From Curvibacter sp. PAE-UM (GTDB taxonomy: Bacteria; Pseudomonadota; Gammaproteobacteria; Burkholderiales; Burkholderiaceae_C): a stretch of DNA of 64,000 nucleotides. A program made the position numbers and the translations under genes. Shown here piece after piece: positions 8,542 to 17,422 of the stretch (within the stretch, counting starts at the first letter, position 1; each line of letters begins with the position of its first letter). Under the pieces are notes generated by a model, which was not told the origin of the DNA, ran no database searches, and was given only the letters and a program-made list of their open reading frames with translations. The stretch spans positions 124,001-188,000 of the forward strand of contig NZ_KQ483358.1 of NCBI RefSeq assembly GCF_001432305.1. The letters are read 5' to 3'.

Positions 8542-9246
8542 ATGACTCCCCCCTCCAAAACTGCCGTCCCACCCCACCTGGGCGGCAAGCCCGCCCCCCC
8601 CAATCCACTGGCCGTCCAGGCCCTGGGCTGGCTGCACACGGCCCGTTTCCTGACCACGGCCCCGGAGCTGCACTTCCTGCCCGCCCTGGACGTGCCGGAA
8701 ATCGCCTTTGTCGGCCGCTCCAACGCCGGCAAATCGACCTGCATCAACACCCTGACCCAGCAGAACCAGCTGGCCTTCGCCTCCAAAAAACCCGGGCGCA
8801 CACAGCACATCAACCTGTTCGCCCTGGGCAAACAGGGCATCACCGACGCCGTGCTGACCGATCTGCCAGGTTATGGCTATGCCGCCGTGCCCAAGCAGGA
8901 CAAGATCCGCTGGCAACAGGTCATGGCCAATTACTTGGTCACACGCGAGAACCTCAAGGCCATTGTGCTGATGTGCGACCCGCGCCACGGCCTGACCGAA
9001 CTGGACCAGGTCCTGCTCGAAGTGATTCGTCCGCGCGTCGAGGAAGGCCTGAAGTTCCTGGTCATCCTGACCAAGGCCGACAAACTCACACGCAGCGAAG
9101 GGGCCAAGGCCCTGTCCATCATGAAGCTGCAGGCCGGCGGCGGCGAGGTACGCCTGTTCTCGGCCACCAAACGAACAGGCATCGAGGACGTTGCCACGCT
9201 GCTGTGGTCTTGGGCGCACCCTGACGCCGTGACCGACCCGGCATGA
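8542..9246 (+). CDS. engB: Ribosome biogenesis GTP-binding protein EngB (YsxC/YihA)
   Basis: 234 residues. P-loop GRSNAGKST at about 58-66, the G3 motif DLPGYG and the G4 motif TKAD define a TRAFAC GTPase of the EngB type, which acts in late assembly of the large ribosomal subunit. The first 30 residues are a proline-rich extension. The frame is open back to 7834, but that part overlaps the divergent cytochrome gene, so the ATG at 8542 is used. The downstream hydrolase overlaps the stop codon by 4 bp (ATGA). Confidence 0.95.
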   Translation: MTPPSKTAVPPHLGGKPAPPNPLAVQALGWLHTARFLTTAPELHFLPALDVPEIAFVGRSNAGKSTCINTLTQQNQLAFASKKPGRTQHINLFALGKQGITDAVLTDLPGYGYAAVPKQDKIRWQQVMANYLVTRENLKAIVLMCDPRHGLTELDQVLLEVIRPRVEEGLKFLVILTKADKLTRSEGAKALSIMKLQAGGGEVRLFSATKRTGIEDVATLLWSWAHPDAVTDPA

Positions 9247-10151
9247 TCGAAACCTGGCAACAGCCGCTGCCGCACGGCATCACCCTGAGCTGTCGCGCTG
9301 CGGGCGAACGCGGCCGACCGGTCCTACTCTTCCTGCATGGTTTCCCCGAAGCCGCTTTTGTCTGGGACGAGCTGCTGGTCCATTTCGCCCGGCCAGAAAA
9401 CGGCGGCTACCGCTGCGTGGCCCCCAATCTGCGCGGCTACGAGCGGTCCAGCGCCCCCTCTGACGTGGCCGCCTACCGCGCCAAGCACCTGGTACAGGAC
9501 ATCGCGGCGCTGGCTGCCATTGAAGCCGGCGCTGCCCCTCTGGCCTGCCTCATCGCGCACGACTGGGGCGGCGCCGTGGCCTGGAATTTCGCCAACCAGC
9601 TGCCGCAGTTGAGCGCGAAGCTGGCCATCATCAACTCGCCGCACCCGGGCACCTTCCTGCGCGAGCTGAAAAGCAATCCGAAACAACAGGCCGCCAGCGC
9701 CTACATGAACTTCCTGATCCGGCCCGATGCCGAAAAGCTGCTGGCCGAGAACGACTACCGCCGGCTCTGGGACTTCTTCCTGGGCATGGGTGCCGGAGCA
9801 GACAGCTTTGGCTGGCTCACCGACGAGGTGAAAGCGCGCTACCGCGCCGTCTGGGACCAGGGCCTGACCGGTGGCTGCAACTACTACCGCGCCTCACCCT
9901 TGCGCCCGCCGCGCGCCGAGGACCCGGCCGCCAGCACCATCGAACTGCCGCGCGAGATGCTCACCATCTCCCTACCCACGCTCGTGCTCTGGGGCCTGGG
10001 CGATACCGCTCTGCCGCCCGAATTGATCGAAGGGTTGGACGACTACATCCCGCAACTCACGCTGGAAGCCGTGCCGGACGCCACCCACTGGATCGTGCAT
10101 GAGCAGCCGCAGCGCGTGATCGCCTCGCTGCAGCGCTTCCTGCAGAGCTGA
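9243..10151 (+). CDS. Alpha/beta hydrolase of the epoxide hydrolase / haloalkane dehalogenase type
   Basis: 302 residues with a complete alpha/beta hydrolase core. HGFP at 32-35 is the oxyanion-hole motif. The nucleophile is an aspartate, D107 in AHDWGGAV, as in soluble epoxide hydrolases and dehalogenases rather than serine esterases. The acid is probably D254 (WGLGDTALP) and the base H282 (PDATHWIVHE). A cap domain fills about 135-240. It probably opens an epoxide or displaces a halide through an ester intermediate, but the substrate cannot be read from sequence. It is translationally coupled to engB and runs convergent into the acyltransferase pair with a 4-bp gap. Confidence 0.85.
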   Translation: MIETWQQPLPHGITLSCRAAGERGRPVLLFLHGFPEAAFVWDELLVHFARPENGGYRCVAPNLRGYERSSAPSDVAAYRAKHLVQDIAALAAIEAGAAPLACLIAHDWGGAVAWNFANQLPQLSAKLAIINSPHPGTFLRELKSNPKQQAASAYMNFLIRPDAEKLLAENDYRRLWDFFLGMGAGADSFGWLTDEVKARYRAVWDQGLTGGCNYYRASPLRPPRAEDPAASTIELPREMLTISLPTLVLWGLGDTALPPELIEGLDDYIPQLTLEAVPDATHWIVHEQPQRVIASLQRFLQS

Positions 10152-10155
10152 GTCG

Positions 10156-11019
10156 TCAGTAAACGCCCGGCTCACCCGGCGGCCGGGTCTTGAAGCGCTT
10201 GTGCACCCAGTAGTACTGCGAGGGCATGGTGTTGATGACACCCTCCAGCCAGCGGTTCATATAGGCCGTGTCCGCCTGCACATCGGCACTCGGATAGTCC
10301 TTCCAGGCCGGATGCACCTCGATGTCGTAGCCCTGCGGCGTCAAACGCGCCGTCACCGGCACGACCTTGGCTCGACCCAGACGCGCGAAGCGCGGCAACG
10401 AGGGCACCGTGGCCGCTTGCACGCCGTAAAAGGGTACGAAGATCGACTCTTCGGGTCCGAAGTTCATGTCGGACAGCAAGTACAACAGCGCGCCTTCGCG
10501 CAGGGCAGCGACGATGCCCTTGACGCCTTGGTCGCGGTAGAAGAGCTGCAGATTGCCAAAGCGCCGGCGCCCGTCGTGCAGCCACTGGTCCACGGCTGCG
10601 CTGCGCTGCGGCGTGTAGATGCTGACCATGGGCCGGCGGATCTGGTCATTGATCGCCGTACCCGCGGCATCCAGGCCAAAGAAATGCGGTGCGAAGATCA
10701 CCGTGGGCGTATCGCCCTTCAACTCCTCGACCGCACCAATGATGCGCAGGCGCGGCCGCAGCACCTCGAGCTTGCCGTTCCAGAGCCAGCCGCGGTCGAA
10801 CCAGGCCTGAGCAAAATGCACCACGCACTCGCGCGCCCAGCGCCGCCGCACGGCCAGGGGCTCCTGCGGAAAACACAGGGCCAGGTTGGTCATCACCACA
10901 CGGCGACGCGGCACGGCCAGTACATAGAGCACCCAACCCACCAGCGTGCCCAGGGCCCGCACCCAGGACAAGGGCAGGGGCGCGATCAGGCGCATGAAGA
11001 GAACACCGGGATGTTGCAT
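10156..11019 (-). CDS. LpxL/HtrB-family lipid A acyltransferase, second gene of the pair (HX4D type)
   Basis: 287 residues with an N-terminal membrane anchor (GTLVGWVLYVLAV) and the catalytic signature H-F-F-G-L-D (APHFFGLDAAG), the HX4[D/E] motif of the LpxL/LpxM family. These enzymes move an acyl chain from acyl-ACP to the Kdo-lipid A precursor on the inner membrane. The start overlaps the stop of the preceding paralog by one base (TGATG at 11017-11021). Which paralog adds the first and which the second secondary acyl chain cannot be told from sequence. Confidence 0.88.
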   Translation of the reverse strand: MQHPGVLFMRLIAPLPLSWVRALGTLVGWVLYVLAVPRRRVVMTNLALCFPQEPLAVRRRWARECVVHFAQAWFDRGWLWNGKLEVLRPRLRIIGAVEELKGDTPTVIFAPHFFGLDAAGTAINDQIRRPMVSIYTPQRSAAVDQWLHDGRRRFGNLQLFYRDQGVKGIVAALREGALLYLLSDMNFGPEESIFVPFYGVQAATVPSLPRFARLGRAKVVPVTARLTPQGYDIEVHPAWKDYPSADVQADTAYMNRWLEGVINTMPSQYYWVHKRFKTRPPGEPGVY

Positions 11020-11849
11020 CAGAGTCGTTCCTCGCGCGGTTGCTTGTAGCGGGCGTAACCCCAGAGGTATTGCTGCGGACAGGTGGCGATCACCTGCTCC
11101 ATGGCAAGGTTGATCACCGCTGCGGCGGCCTGCGGATCGGACGGCAGTGGCGTGCCCAGGGGCTGCACATGCACGGTGTAACCACGCCCCCAGGACAGGC
11201 GTTCGCCCCAGGCCAGCAGCACCACCGCACCCGTCTGCTGCGCCAACCGGGCCGACAGGGTCATGGTGTAGGCCTCGCGGCCGTAAAACGGCGCCCAGAC
11301 ACCCAGGCCCTGCGGCGGCACCTGGTCCGGCAGCAAACCGACCGACTGGCCCTGCCGTAGCGCCTTGATCAACTGTTTGACACCGGCCATCGTGGTGGGT
11401 GCCGTCAGCAGACCCGGCCTGCTGCGCGCCGAAGCCACCAGGGCACGCAGGCGTGGCTGGCGTGAAGGGCGGAACAGGACCGTGATGGGTTGGCGTGCGC
11501 CAAAGCGGGCCGCATAGGCCTGAGCGGTGATCTCGAAGCTGCCCAGGTGTGGCGTCAGGAACACGATGCCACGGCCCTGGGCCAAGGCATGCTCGATGTG
11601 CTGGGCGCCGTCCCATAAGACATTTGCCGGCCGTCCAAACCACAAGCGCGGCAATTCCGCCACCAGCTGGCCAGTCTGGCCAACCGCACCGCGACACTCT
11701 CTCCAATCGTGGCCGGCCTGCTGCAGATTGGCGACAAAACGCCGACGATAGGTAGGAGACAGGGCAAAGACCACCCAACCCAGGCCCCAGCCGATGCCAT
11801 GCAACAACCACAGGGGCAGCCAGGACAGGATGCGAAAAAGGACCATCAT
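11019..11849 (-). CDS. LpxL/HtrB-family lipid A acyltransferase, first gene of the pair (HX4E type)
   Basis: 276 residues beginning [20 protein letters not shown], which supplies the membrane anchor. The catalytic motif is H-L-G-S-F-E ([12 protein letters not shown]), the HX4E variant. It is a paralog of the downstream gene. The frame is open up to 12005, but the upstream part is basic, Cys-rich and lies over the metK leader, so the start at 11849 is used. It is divergent from metK, with about 170 bp shared between the two starts. Expected role: secondary acylation of lipid A at the cytoplasmic face of the inner membrane. Confidence 0.88.
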   Translation of the reverse strand: MMVLFRILSWLPLWLLHGIGWGLGWVVFALSPTYRRRFVANLQQAGHDWRECRGAVGQTGQLVAELPRLWFGRPANVLWDGAQHIEHALAQGRGIVFLTPHLGSFEITAQAYAARFGARQPITVLFRPSRQPRLRALVASARSRPGLLTAPTTMAGVKQLIKALRQGQSVGLLPDQVPPQGLGVWAPFYGREAYTMTLSARLAQQTGAVVLLAWGERLSWGRGYTVHVQPLGTPLPSDPQAAAAVINLAMEQVIATCPQQYLWGYARYKQPREERL

Positions 11850-11854
11850 TCGGA

Positions 11855-12021
11855 TAAAATGCGGGCGTCGCCGAGTTACGGAACTACTTGCAGGGCGACA
11901 GGCACAGGCCGCCACCCGAAAGGGAACGATTGTGCCGTCATTCATGACACCTCTGCTAAAGCGTTCGCCGAAGCTCCCAGCCCAGGCAACGCGCCTGACA
12001 AACAATTTTGGAGTTTATTCA
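11855..12021 (+). promoter_or_regulatory. Structured 5' leader of metK, candidate cis-acting RNA
   Basis: A -10-like TAAAAT (11855-11860) is followed by about 155 nt of non-coding RNA rich in exact hairpins. GTCGCC/GGCGAC (11867-11872, 11894-11899) encloses AGTT-acgg-AACT (11874-11885). GGCACA/TGTGCC (11901-11906, 11931-11936) encloses CCC-GAAA-GGG (11915-11924). GTCA-ttca-TGAC spans 11937-11948. Hairpin CAGGC-aacgc-GCCTG (11983-11997) has a loop exactly complementary to GCGTT at 11961-11965, so a pseudoknot can form about 12 nt before the Shine-Dalgarno GGAG (12010-12013). SAM-sensing riboswitches often precede metK, but I do not recognise the SAM-I, SAM-II or SAH consensus here. Regulation is inferred. 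Confidence 0.5.
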
Positions 12022-13206
12022 ATGGCGAACGACTATCTCTTCACTTCCGAATCCGTTTCCGAAGGCCATCCCGACAAGGTCTCGGACCAGGTCTCCGATG
12101 CCATCCTGGACGCGATCTTCAAGCAGGACCCGCGCAGCCGCGTGGCCGCCGAGACCCTGTGCAACACCGGCCTCGTGGTGCTGGCCGGCGAGATCACGAC
12201 CAACGCGCACGTGGACTACATCCAGGTCGCGCGCGACACCATCAAGCGCATCGGCTACGACAACACCGAATACGGCATCGACTACAAGGGTTGCGCCGTG
12301 CTGGTGGCCTACGACAAGCAGTCCAATGACATCGCCCAGGGCGTGGACCACGCCAGCGACGACCACCTCAACATCGGCGCCGGCGACCAGGGCCTGATGT
12401 TCGGTTACGCCTGCGACGAAACCCCCGCGCTGATGCCCGCGCCCATCCACTACGCGCACCGCCTGGTCGAGCGCCAGGCCCAGTTGCGCAAGGACGGCCG
12501 CCTGCCCTTCCTGCGTCCTGACGCCAAGAGCCAGGTCACCATGCGTTATGTGGACGGCAAGCCGCACAGCATCGACACCGTGGTGCTCTCCACACAGCAC
12601 AGCCCGGACCAGTCCGAGACCGCCACCAAGCTCAAGGCCAGCTTCTACGAAGCCGTGATCGAAGAGATCATCAAGCCCGTGCTGCCCAAGGAATGGCTCA
12701 AGGACACCAAGTACCTGGTCAACCCGACCGGCCGTTTCGTCGTTGGCGGCCCCCAGGGCGACTGCGGCCTGACCGGCCGCAAGATCATCGTCGACACCTA
12801 TGGCGGCGCCTGCCCGCACGGTGGTGGCGCCTTCTCCGGCAAGGACCCGTCCAAGGTGGACCGCTCGGCCGCCTACGCCACCCGTTATGTGGCCAAGAAC
12901 ATCGTGGCCGCCGGCCTGGCCAAGAAGTGCCAGATCCAGGTGGCTTACGCCATCGGCGTGGCCAAGCCCATGAACATCACGGTCAACACCATGGGCACCG
13001 GCGTCATCTCCGACGAGAAGATCGCCGCCCTGGTGTCTGAGCACTTCGACCTGCGTCCCAAGGGCATCATCCTGATGCTGGACCTGCTGCGCCCGATCTA
13101 CGAGAAGACCGCCGCCTACGGCCACTTCGGTCGTGAAGAGCCCGAGTTCACCTGGGAACGCACCGACAAGGCTGCCACCCTGCGTGCAGCGGCCGGTCTG
13201 AAGTAA
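12022..13206 (+). CDS. metK: S-adenosylmethionine synthetase
   Basis: 394 residues starting [19 protein letters not shown]. It makes S-adenosylmethionine from methionine and ATP in the cytoplasm. GHPDK, GAGDQG and [19 protein letters not shown] (phosphate and metal-binding loop) are intact, and the length is normal. Start at 12022 follows GGAG at 12010-12013. The frame is open upstream but that region is the structured leader. A three-gene glycosylation block follows 22 bp downstream on the same strand and may be read through from metK. Confidence 0.98.
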   Translation: MANDYLFTSESVSEGHPDKVSDQVSDAILDAIFKQDPRSRVAAETLCNTGLVVLAGEITTNAHVDYIQVARDTIKRIGYDNTEYGIDYKGCAVLVAYDKQSNDIAQGVDHASDDHLNIGAGDQGLMFGYACDETPALMPAPIHYAHRLVERQAQLRKDGRLPFLRPDAKSQVTMRYVDGKPHSIDTVVLSTQHSPDQSETATKLKASFYEAVIEEIIKPVLPKEWLKDTKYLVNPTGRFVVGGPQGDCGLTGRKIIVDTYGGACPHGGGAFSGKDPSKVDRSAAYATRYVAKNIVAAGLAKKCQIQVAYAIGVAKPMNITVNTMGTGVISDEKIAALVSEHFDLRPKGIILMLDLLRPIYEKTAAYGHFGREEPEFTWERTDKAATLRAAAGLK

Positions 13207-13228
13207 AAAAGAAGAGAGAACGCGCCGC

Positions 13229-14473
13229 ATGAAGCTGCAGACACAACGCTGGATCGATCGCTGGGTCGGCCAGCTTCTGTGTTCTGCGGTTTCCTTGTGG
13301 GCGCGTCTGCTCGGAACGCGCGCGCCGAAAGTCGATCGCCAGCGGGCGCCGCGCCACATCCTGGTCATCCTCTTGTCCGAAATGGGCAGCATCGTGCTGG
13401 CCGGCCCCATGTTCAAGGCGCTGCGCGAACAATATCCCGGCGTCACCCTGCATGTGCTGCAGCTGAAAAAGAACCAGGAAGTCGCGCGCATGCTGCGGCT
13501 GACGGAAGACGCCCACTTTCACGGCATCGACGACAGCTCCCCCATCAGCCTGGTACGCGACATCTGGCGCGTGAGTCTGGCCATGCGCCGTCTGCCGCTG
13601 GATGCCGTCATCGACTGCGAGTTGTTTTCCCGTGTCAGCAGCCTGCTTTGCTATATGAGTGGCGCGCCGCGGCGCGCGGGCTTCACGCCACACACGCAGG
13701 AAGGCCTGTACCGCGGCAGCTACATCAACTGCGCGATTCCCTACAACCCCTACCAGCACATCAGCAAGCAATTCCTCTCGCTGGTCGATGCGCTCGAAAG
13801 CAATGGCGGCCCGCGCCACAAAGCCGCACCGATCCGCGAACTGCCCGCAGAAACCGGCCTGTCCGTGCCTTTCACTCCCGAAGAGCTGGCGGCCTACCGC
13901 GAAAAACTGCTGCGCGATCACCCTGTGCTCGTTGACCGCAAGATCGTGCTCATGTATCCCGGCGGCGGCATCCTGCCCGAGCGGGCCTGGCCAGCCGCGC
14001 ATTACGCCCGCGTGGCTCAGGGCCTGTGTGCGCAAGGCCATGCCGTGGGTTTCATCGGCCTCAAGGAAGACATGGCCCTGGCCCAGGACATCAAGCAGCA
14101 GGTCGGCAGCGAGCAGTGCATTGCGCTCACGGGCTACACGCGCAGCCTGCGCGAACTGCTGATGCTTTTCCACGCCAGCGACCTGCTGCTGACCAACGAC
14201 GGCGGCCCCGGCCACTTCGCCAGCCTCACGCCCATCCGTACGCTGATGTTCTTCGGCCCCGAGACCGGCAAGCTCTACGGCCCCCTGCCCGGCCCCTTCG
14301 GCCCCAAGGCCACGGTCTATGAATCGGGCATCGCCTGCTCGCCCTGCCTCTCGGCCTACAACCACCGCCTGACCTTCTGCGACGGCGACAACCAGTGCCT
14401 CAAGCGCATCGCCCCCGACCCGGTGCTGGCCGATGCCCTGCAGGCGCTGCGCGAAGAACCCGCTACCGCATGA
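13229..14473 (+). CDS. Glycosyltransferase family 9 (heptosyltransferase-like) protein
   Basis: 414 residues with the GT-B fold of ADP-heptose:LPS heptosyltransferases. The N-terminal Rossmann strand reads HILVILLSEMGSIVLAGP. The C-terminal sugar-nucleotide site is LTNDGGPGHFASL followed by FFGPETGKLYGPL. The usual D-x-x-G near the N-terminus is replaced by SEMGS, so the donor may differ from ADP-heptose. A cysteine-rich tail (ACSPCLSAYNH, CDGDNQCL) is typical of this subfamily. It is the first gene of a tightly packed set with GtrA (ATGA overlap) and GT39, so it probably acts on a surface glycan or lipopolysaccharide. Confidence 0.8.
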   Translation: MKLQTQRWIDRWVGQLLCSAVSLWARLLGTRAPKVDRQRAPRHILVILLSEMGSIVLAGPMFKALREQYPGVTLHVLQLKKNQEVARMLRLTEDAHFHGIDDSSPISLVRDIWRVSLAMRRLPLDAVIDCELFSRVSSLLCYMSGAPRRAGFTPHTQEGLYRGSYINCAIPYNPYQHISKQFLSLVDALESNGGPRHKAAPIRELPAETGLSVPFTPEELAAYREKLLRDHPVLVDRKIVLMYPGGGILPERAWPAAHYARVAQGLCAQGHAVGFIGLKEDMALAQDIKQQVGSEQCIALTGYTRSLRELLMLFHASDLLLTNDGGPGHFASLTPIRTLMFFGPETGKLYGPLPGPFGPKATVYESGIACSPCLSAYNHRLTFCDGDNQCLKRIAPDPVLADALQALREEPATA

Positions 14474-14964
14474 ACAAACCTTCCCTGCGCGAACGATTCT
14501 GGCAACTGATCGACTGGCTGCACGGTTTCCGTTACATCCGCTTCGGCCTGGTGGGTGCCAGCGGCACGGTGGTCAATCTGGCCGTGCTCTACACGGCGCA
14601 CGAGTTCCTGTTCAATGCCATCGAGCCGACCGGCAGCAAGCCTTACTTCTCGCTGGCCCTGGCCATTGCCGTGGCCACGGTCAACAACTTCACCTGGAAC
14701 CGGCTGTGGACCTGGTCCGACCGCCTGCACGCCACGGCCGTCGAAGAAGGCCAGCGCCTGAGCAAACGCAGCCTGCTGGCCCAGGTGGGCCAGTACGCCA
14801 TGGCCTCCTGGCTGGGCATCCTGCTGCAGTACGCGCTCACGCTGTGGCTGACCCACATGGGCATGCACTACCTGCTGGCCAACGTGATCGCCATCGTGAT
14901 CGCCAGCGTCAGCAACTTCATTGCCAACGATCGCTGGACCTTCCGTCACAAGCGCGAGCCATAA
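14470..14964 (+). CDS. GtrA-like membrane protein (putative lipid-linked sugar flippase)
   Basis: 164 residues with four predicted membrane helices, opening with YIRFGLVGASGTVVNLAVLY, the hallmark of the GtrA/DPMS family. Other recognisable parts are NNFTWNRLWTW and SNFIANDRWTFR at the ends of helices 2 and 4. GtrA proteins are thought to flip polyprenyl-phosphate-linked sugars across the inner membrane for a periplasmic glycosyltransferase. That fits the GT39 enzyme encoded next. Translational coupling to the GT9 gene is by ATGA overlap at 14470-14473. The cytoplasmic enzyme that loads the carrier lipid is not in this window. Confidence 0.85.
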   Translation: MNKPSLRERFWQLIDWLHGFRYIRFGLVGASGTVVNLAVLYTAHEFLFNAIEPTGSKPYFSLALAIAVATVNNFTWNRLWTWSDRLHATAVEEGQRLSKRSLLAQVGQYAMASWLGILLQYALTLWLTHMGMHYLLANVIAIVIASVSNFIANDRWTFRHKREP

Positions 14965-14995
14965 TGACCACGGCCCTGCTACACGGGGCCAGGTG

Positions 14996-16765
14996 ATGCG
15001 CATGCAAGCTTCCGGCATTTCTTCCGACAAAAACTCCATGGCCTTCTGGCTGGCCCTGCTGCTGCTGGCCGCTTTCGCCTACGTCTTCGGTCTGGACGGG
15101 CAGTATGTGCCCAGCAACGGCGACGAGATGGTCTACGTGCACATCGCGCGCGAGACCGCAGCCACGGGCCAGTGGTTGCCCCTGGCCTCGGAGCTGGTCG
15201 ATACCCGCAACACCAAACCCCCGATGCTGTTCTGGCAGGCCATGGTGGCCGGAAACTGGGGCGAGCACTGGAACATGGCCGCGCTGCGCACGCCCAGCCT
15301 GCTCTACCTGCTGCTGGTCAGCGGCGCCATCGTGCTGTGCCTGCGCGCCGTCACGCAGCGCTGGCGCGAAGGGCTCATGGCGGCCTGCATCTTCCTGGCC
15401 TTCCTGAGCACCTTTCGCTACGGTCGCCCCTACCTCACGAGCGCACCCGAGACCTTCTGGTTCAGCCTGCCGCTGTTTGCCCTGCTCTGGCAACGTGCGC
15501 GCCTGCCGGCGGCCAGCCCAGGCTGGCTGGCACACCTCCTCTTCGGCCTGGGCCTGGGGCTGGGCCTGGCCTACAAATCCTTCGCGCTGATCGCCCCGGC
15601 CGCAGCGGCCTGGTGGCTGGCCCTGGTGGCCAGCGAATCGCATCTGAGCTGGCGAGCCATCTGGCAGCACACGCTGAAGACCGGTGTCAGCGCGGTACTC
15701 GCCCTGGCGGTGTTCGGTCTCTGGTTCGTACTCGATCCCGATCCGCAAGCGGTCTGGCGCGAGTTCATCGTCGGCGAGAACGCGGCCAAGTTTTCCGACG
15801 CGCGCGGCTGGTGGCAGGAGGCCTTCTCGCTCAGCGGCTCCAGCATCTGGTCGCAGTTGCTGGCCTATGCGGTCAATGCAGGCCTGCTCTTCTTCCTCAT
15901 CCCCGGTCTGGCCTGGCTGGGTCTCAAACGCCTGCCGCAGCTGCGCAAGAACTGGCCGCTGTCGCCGCACCAGGCCATCCTGCTGGCCTGGGCCCTGGTG
16001 TGGCTGCTGGTCTTCCTGTTTCCCAGCCAGCGCTCGGCGCGCTACGTGATCCCGGCCATGCCGGCCGTGGCCATGCTGTTGGCCCTGCACTGGCGCGACA
16101 TAGCGCGCGCCTGGTTCCTGCCCACGCTGCTGATTTCCGGCGTGGCGCTGCTCATGATCGCGCGCATCGCCTGGATCGGCTACAGCCTGGGCCTGTCTTC
16201 CACGCTGGAACTGGGGCTGCCTCTGTTGGTGGTGGCCACTGGCTCCGTGGTCATCGCAGCCGGGCTCTGGCGCTCGATCTGGAGTCGCGGCGCCGCGGTG
16301 CTGGCCAGCCTGCTGGTCTACGCCGCCTTCAACCTGAGCGTTGCCCCGATGGATGGCCCGGTGGGCCGTTATGGCGCGCAGGCCATCGCCGCGACACCGC
16401 AAGGCAAGATCGCCGTACCCAACGGCTTCAACAGCCAGTTCGAGCGCTTCCAGTTCCTGCTGCCGGGCGGGCACCAGTTCCTGCCCTACGAGACCGGTGC
16501 ACGCGCCATGGCACGCCGGGCACCAGGCGTGCCACCACCGACGGCGGCCGACGAGATGCAACAACTCTTGGCCACGCATGCCGCCGTCGTCTGGATCCAG
16601 TCGGACAGCGCGCAGACCATGCCGCCCTGCCTGCCGGCGTGCCGCGTGCTGGGCGAGCGCTGGCTGCTCACCAGCCGGCATCTGCCCGGCGAAGTACGGC
16701 TGGACAACCTCTGGTACCCGCAGCAGTGGCTGTACCGGCGCGAGTGGCTGCTGGTTCCGTCCTAG
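14996..16765 (+). CDS. Integral membrane glycosyltransferase family 39 (ArnT/PMT-like)
   Basis: 589 residues with about 11-12 membrane segments. The first periplasmic loop has NGDEMVYVHIARE and the NTKPPMLFW segment, the acidic motif and substrate loop of PMT/ArnT-type enzymes. Such proteins take a sugar from polyprenyl phosphate and attach it to lipid A, another glycan or a protein on the periplasmic side. GtrA just upstream is a natural partner for supplying the carrier. Start chosen at ATG 14996; the GTG just before it is equally possible. The reading frame extends to 14921 without support. The 3' end overlaps the next, convergent gene by 4 bp. Confidence 0.82.
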   Translation: MRMQASGISSDKNSMAFWLALLLLAAFAYVFGLDGQYVPSNGDEMVYVHIARETAATGQWLPLASELVDTRNTKPPMLFWQAMVAGNWGEHWNMAALRTPSLLYLLLVSGAIVLCLRAVTQRWREGLMAACIFLAFLSTFRYGRPYLTSAPETFWFSLPLFALLWQRARLPAASPGWLAHLLFGLGLGLGLAYKSFALIAPAAAAWWLALVASESHLSWRAIWQHTLKTGVSAVLALAVFGLWFVLDPDPQAVWREFIVGENAAKFSDARGWWQEAFSLSGSSIWSQLLAYAVNAGLLFFLIPGLAWLGLKRLPQLRKNWPLSPHQAILLAWALVWLLVFLFPSQRSARYVIPAMPAVAMLLALHWRDIARAWFLPTLLISGVALLMIARIAWIGYSLGLSSTLELGLPLLVVATGSVVIAAGLWRSIWSRGAAVLASLLVYAAFNLSVAPMDGPVGRYGAQAIAATPQGKIAVPNGFNSQFERFQFLLPGGHQFLPYETGARAMARRAPGVPPPTAADEMQQLLATHAAVVWIQSDSAQTMPPCLPACRVLGERWLLTSRHLPGEVRLDNLWYPQQWLYRREWLLVPS

Positions 16766-17409
16766 GCGCGCCGCAGCTTGCGCCGCAGCCAGTCGACCTG
16801 CAGCAGGATCCACAAGCAGGGATCAAGCAACGCGTCCCAGACGTTTCCGCTGGGCAGGCGCAGCAGCACGTACAAGGCCAGCACCGCCACCAGCAGGGCC
16901 GACAGACGAGCGGCATCACGCAGCAGCCAGGGCAACATGCCCAACAACACCAGCACACCGAGCGTGAGCGGCGCAAAACCCAGGCTGTAGAGGCTCACCG
17001 GCCAGAGCGCCAGGGTATCGAGCAGCAGGGCCCAGCCGAGCACCACCAGCACCCAAGCCTGGTGCCGCAGTGCCTCCACGGGCACGGGCGTCCACCGTGC
17101 AGGTTTGTAGTGCGCCAGCAAAGCCCAGGTACACAGGAGCGTGAGCAGGAGACTGGGGGCACGGAACGCCAGTCCCAGCCAGTAGGCCGGTGATGCCGGT
17201 CCTGGCCACAGGCACCACAGGATGAGCAGGAGTGGCAACCACGATTTCAGCTTTGAATTGGGCGCGCCCCGGCGCTCCAGGAGCCAACTCGCCCCCCAGG
17301 CCAGCACCAGCCCCCAGGCCAGGGGCAGATAAAGGCGCTCCCCCCAGGGCAAGGGCAACAAGGGGGTCTGCGTGGAGATCAGCGCGAGGAAGAAGGAATG
17401 GGTGTCCAT
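16762..17409 (-). CDS. Hypothetical polytopic membrane protein
   Basis: 215 residues, not recognised as a named family. It starts MDTHSFFLALISTQTPLLPL and is mostly hydrophobic, with about six membrane segments such as SWLPLLLILWCLW, LLLTLLCTWALL and LSALLVAVLALYVLL. The C-terminus WLRRKLRRA is strongly basic and probably cytoplasmic. It follows the sialidase-like gene by 13 bp on the same strand, and the pair is convergent with the GT39 operon. A role in surface glycan assembly or export is only suggested by position. Confidence 0.6.
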   Translation of the reverse strand: MDTHSFFLALISTQTPLLPLPWGERLYLPLAWGLVLAWGASWLLERRGAPNSKLKSWLPLLLILWCLWPGPASPAYWLGLAFRAPSLLLTLLCTWALLAHYKPARWTPVPVEALRHQAWVLVVLGWALLLDTLALWPVSLYSLGFAPLTLGVLVLLGMLPWLLRDAARLSALLVAVLALYVLLRLPSGNVWDALLDPCLWILLQVDWLRRKLRRA

Positions 17410-17422
17410 GCTCGGTCGATAC

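Noticed and set aside
11855..12021. Known SAM or SAH riboswitch at metK
   Set aside because: The conserved cores of SAM-I, SAM-II and SAH riboswitches that I know are not seen; kept only as an unclassified structured leader.
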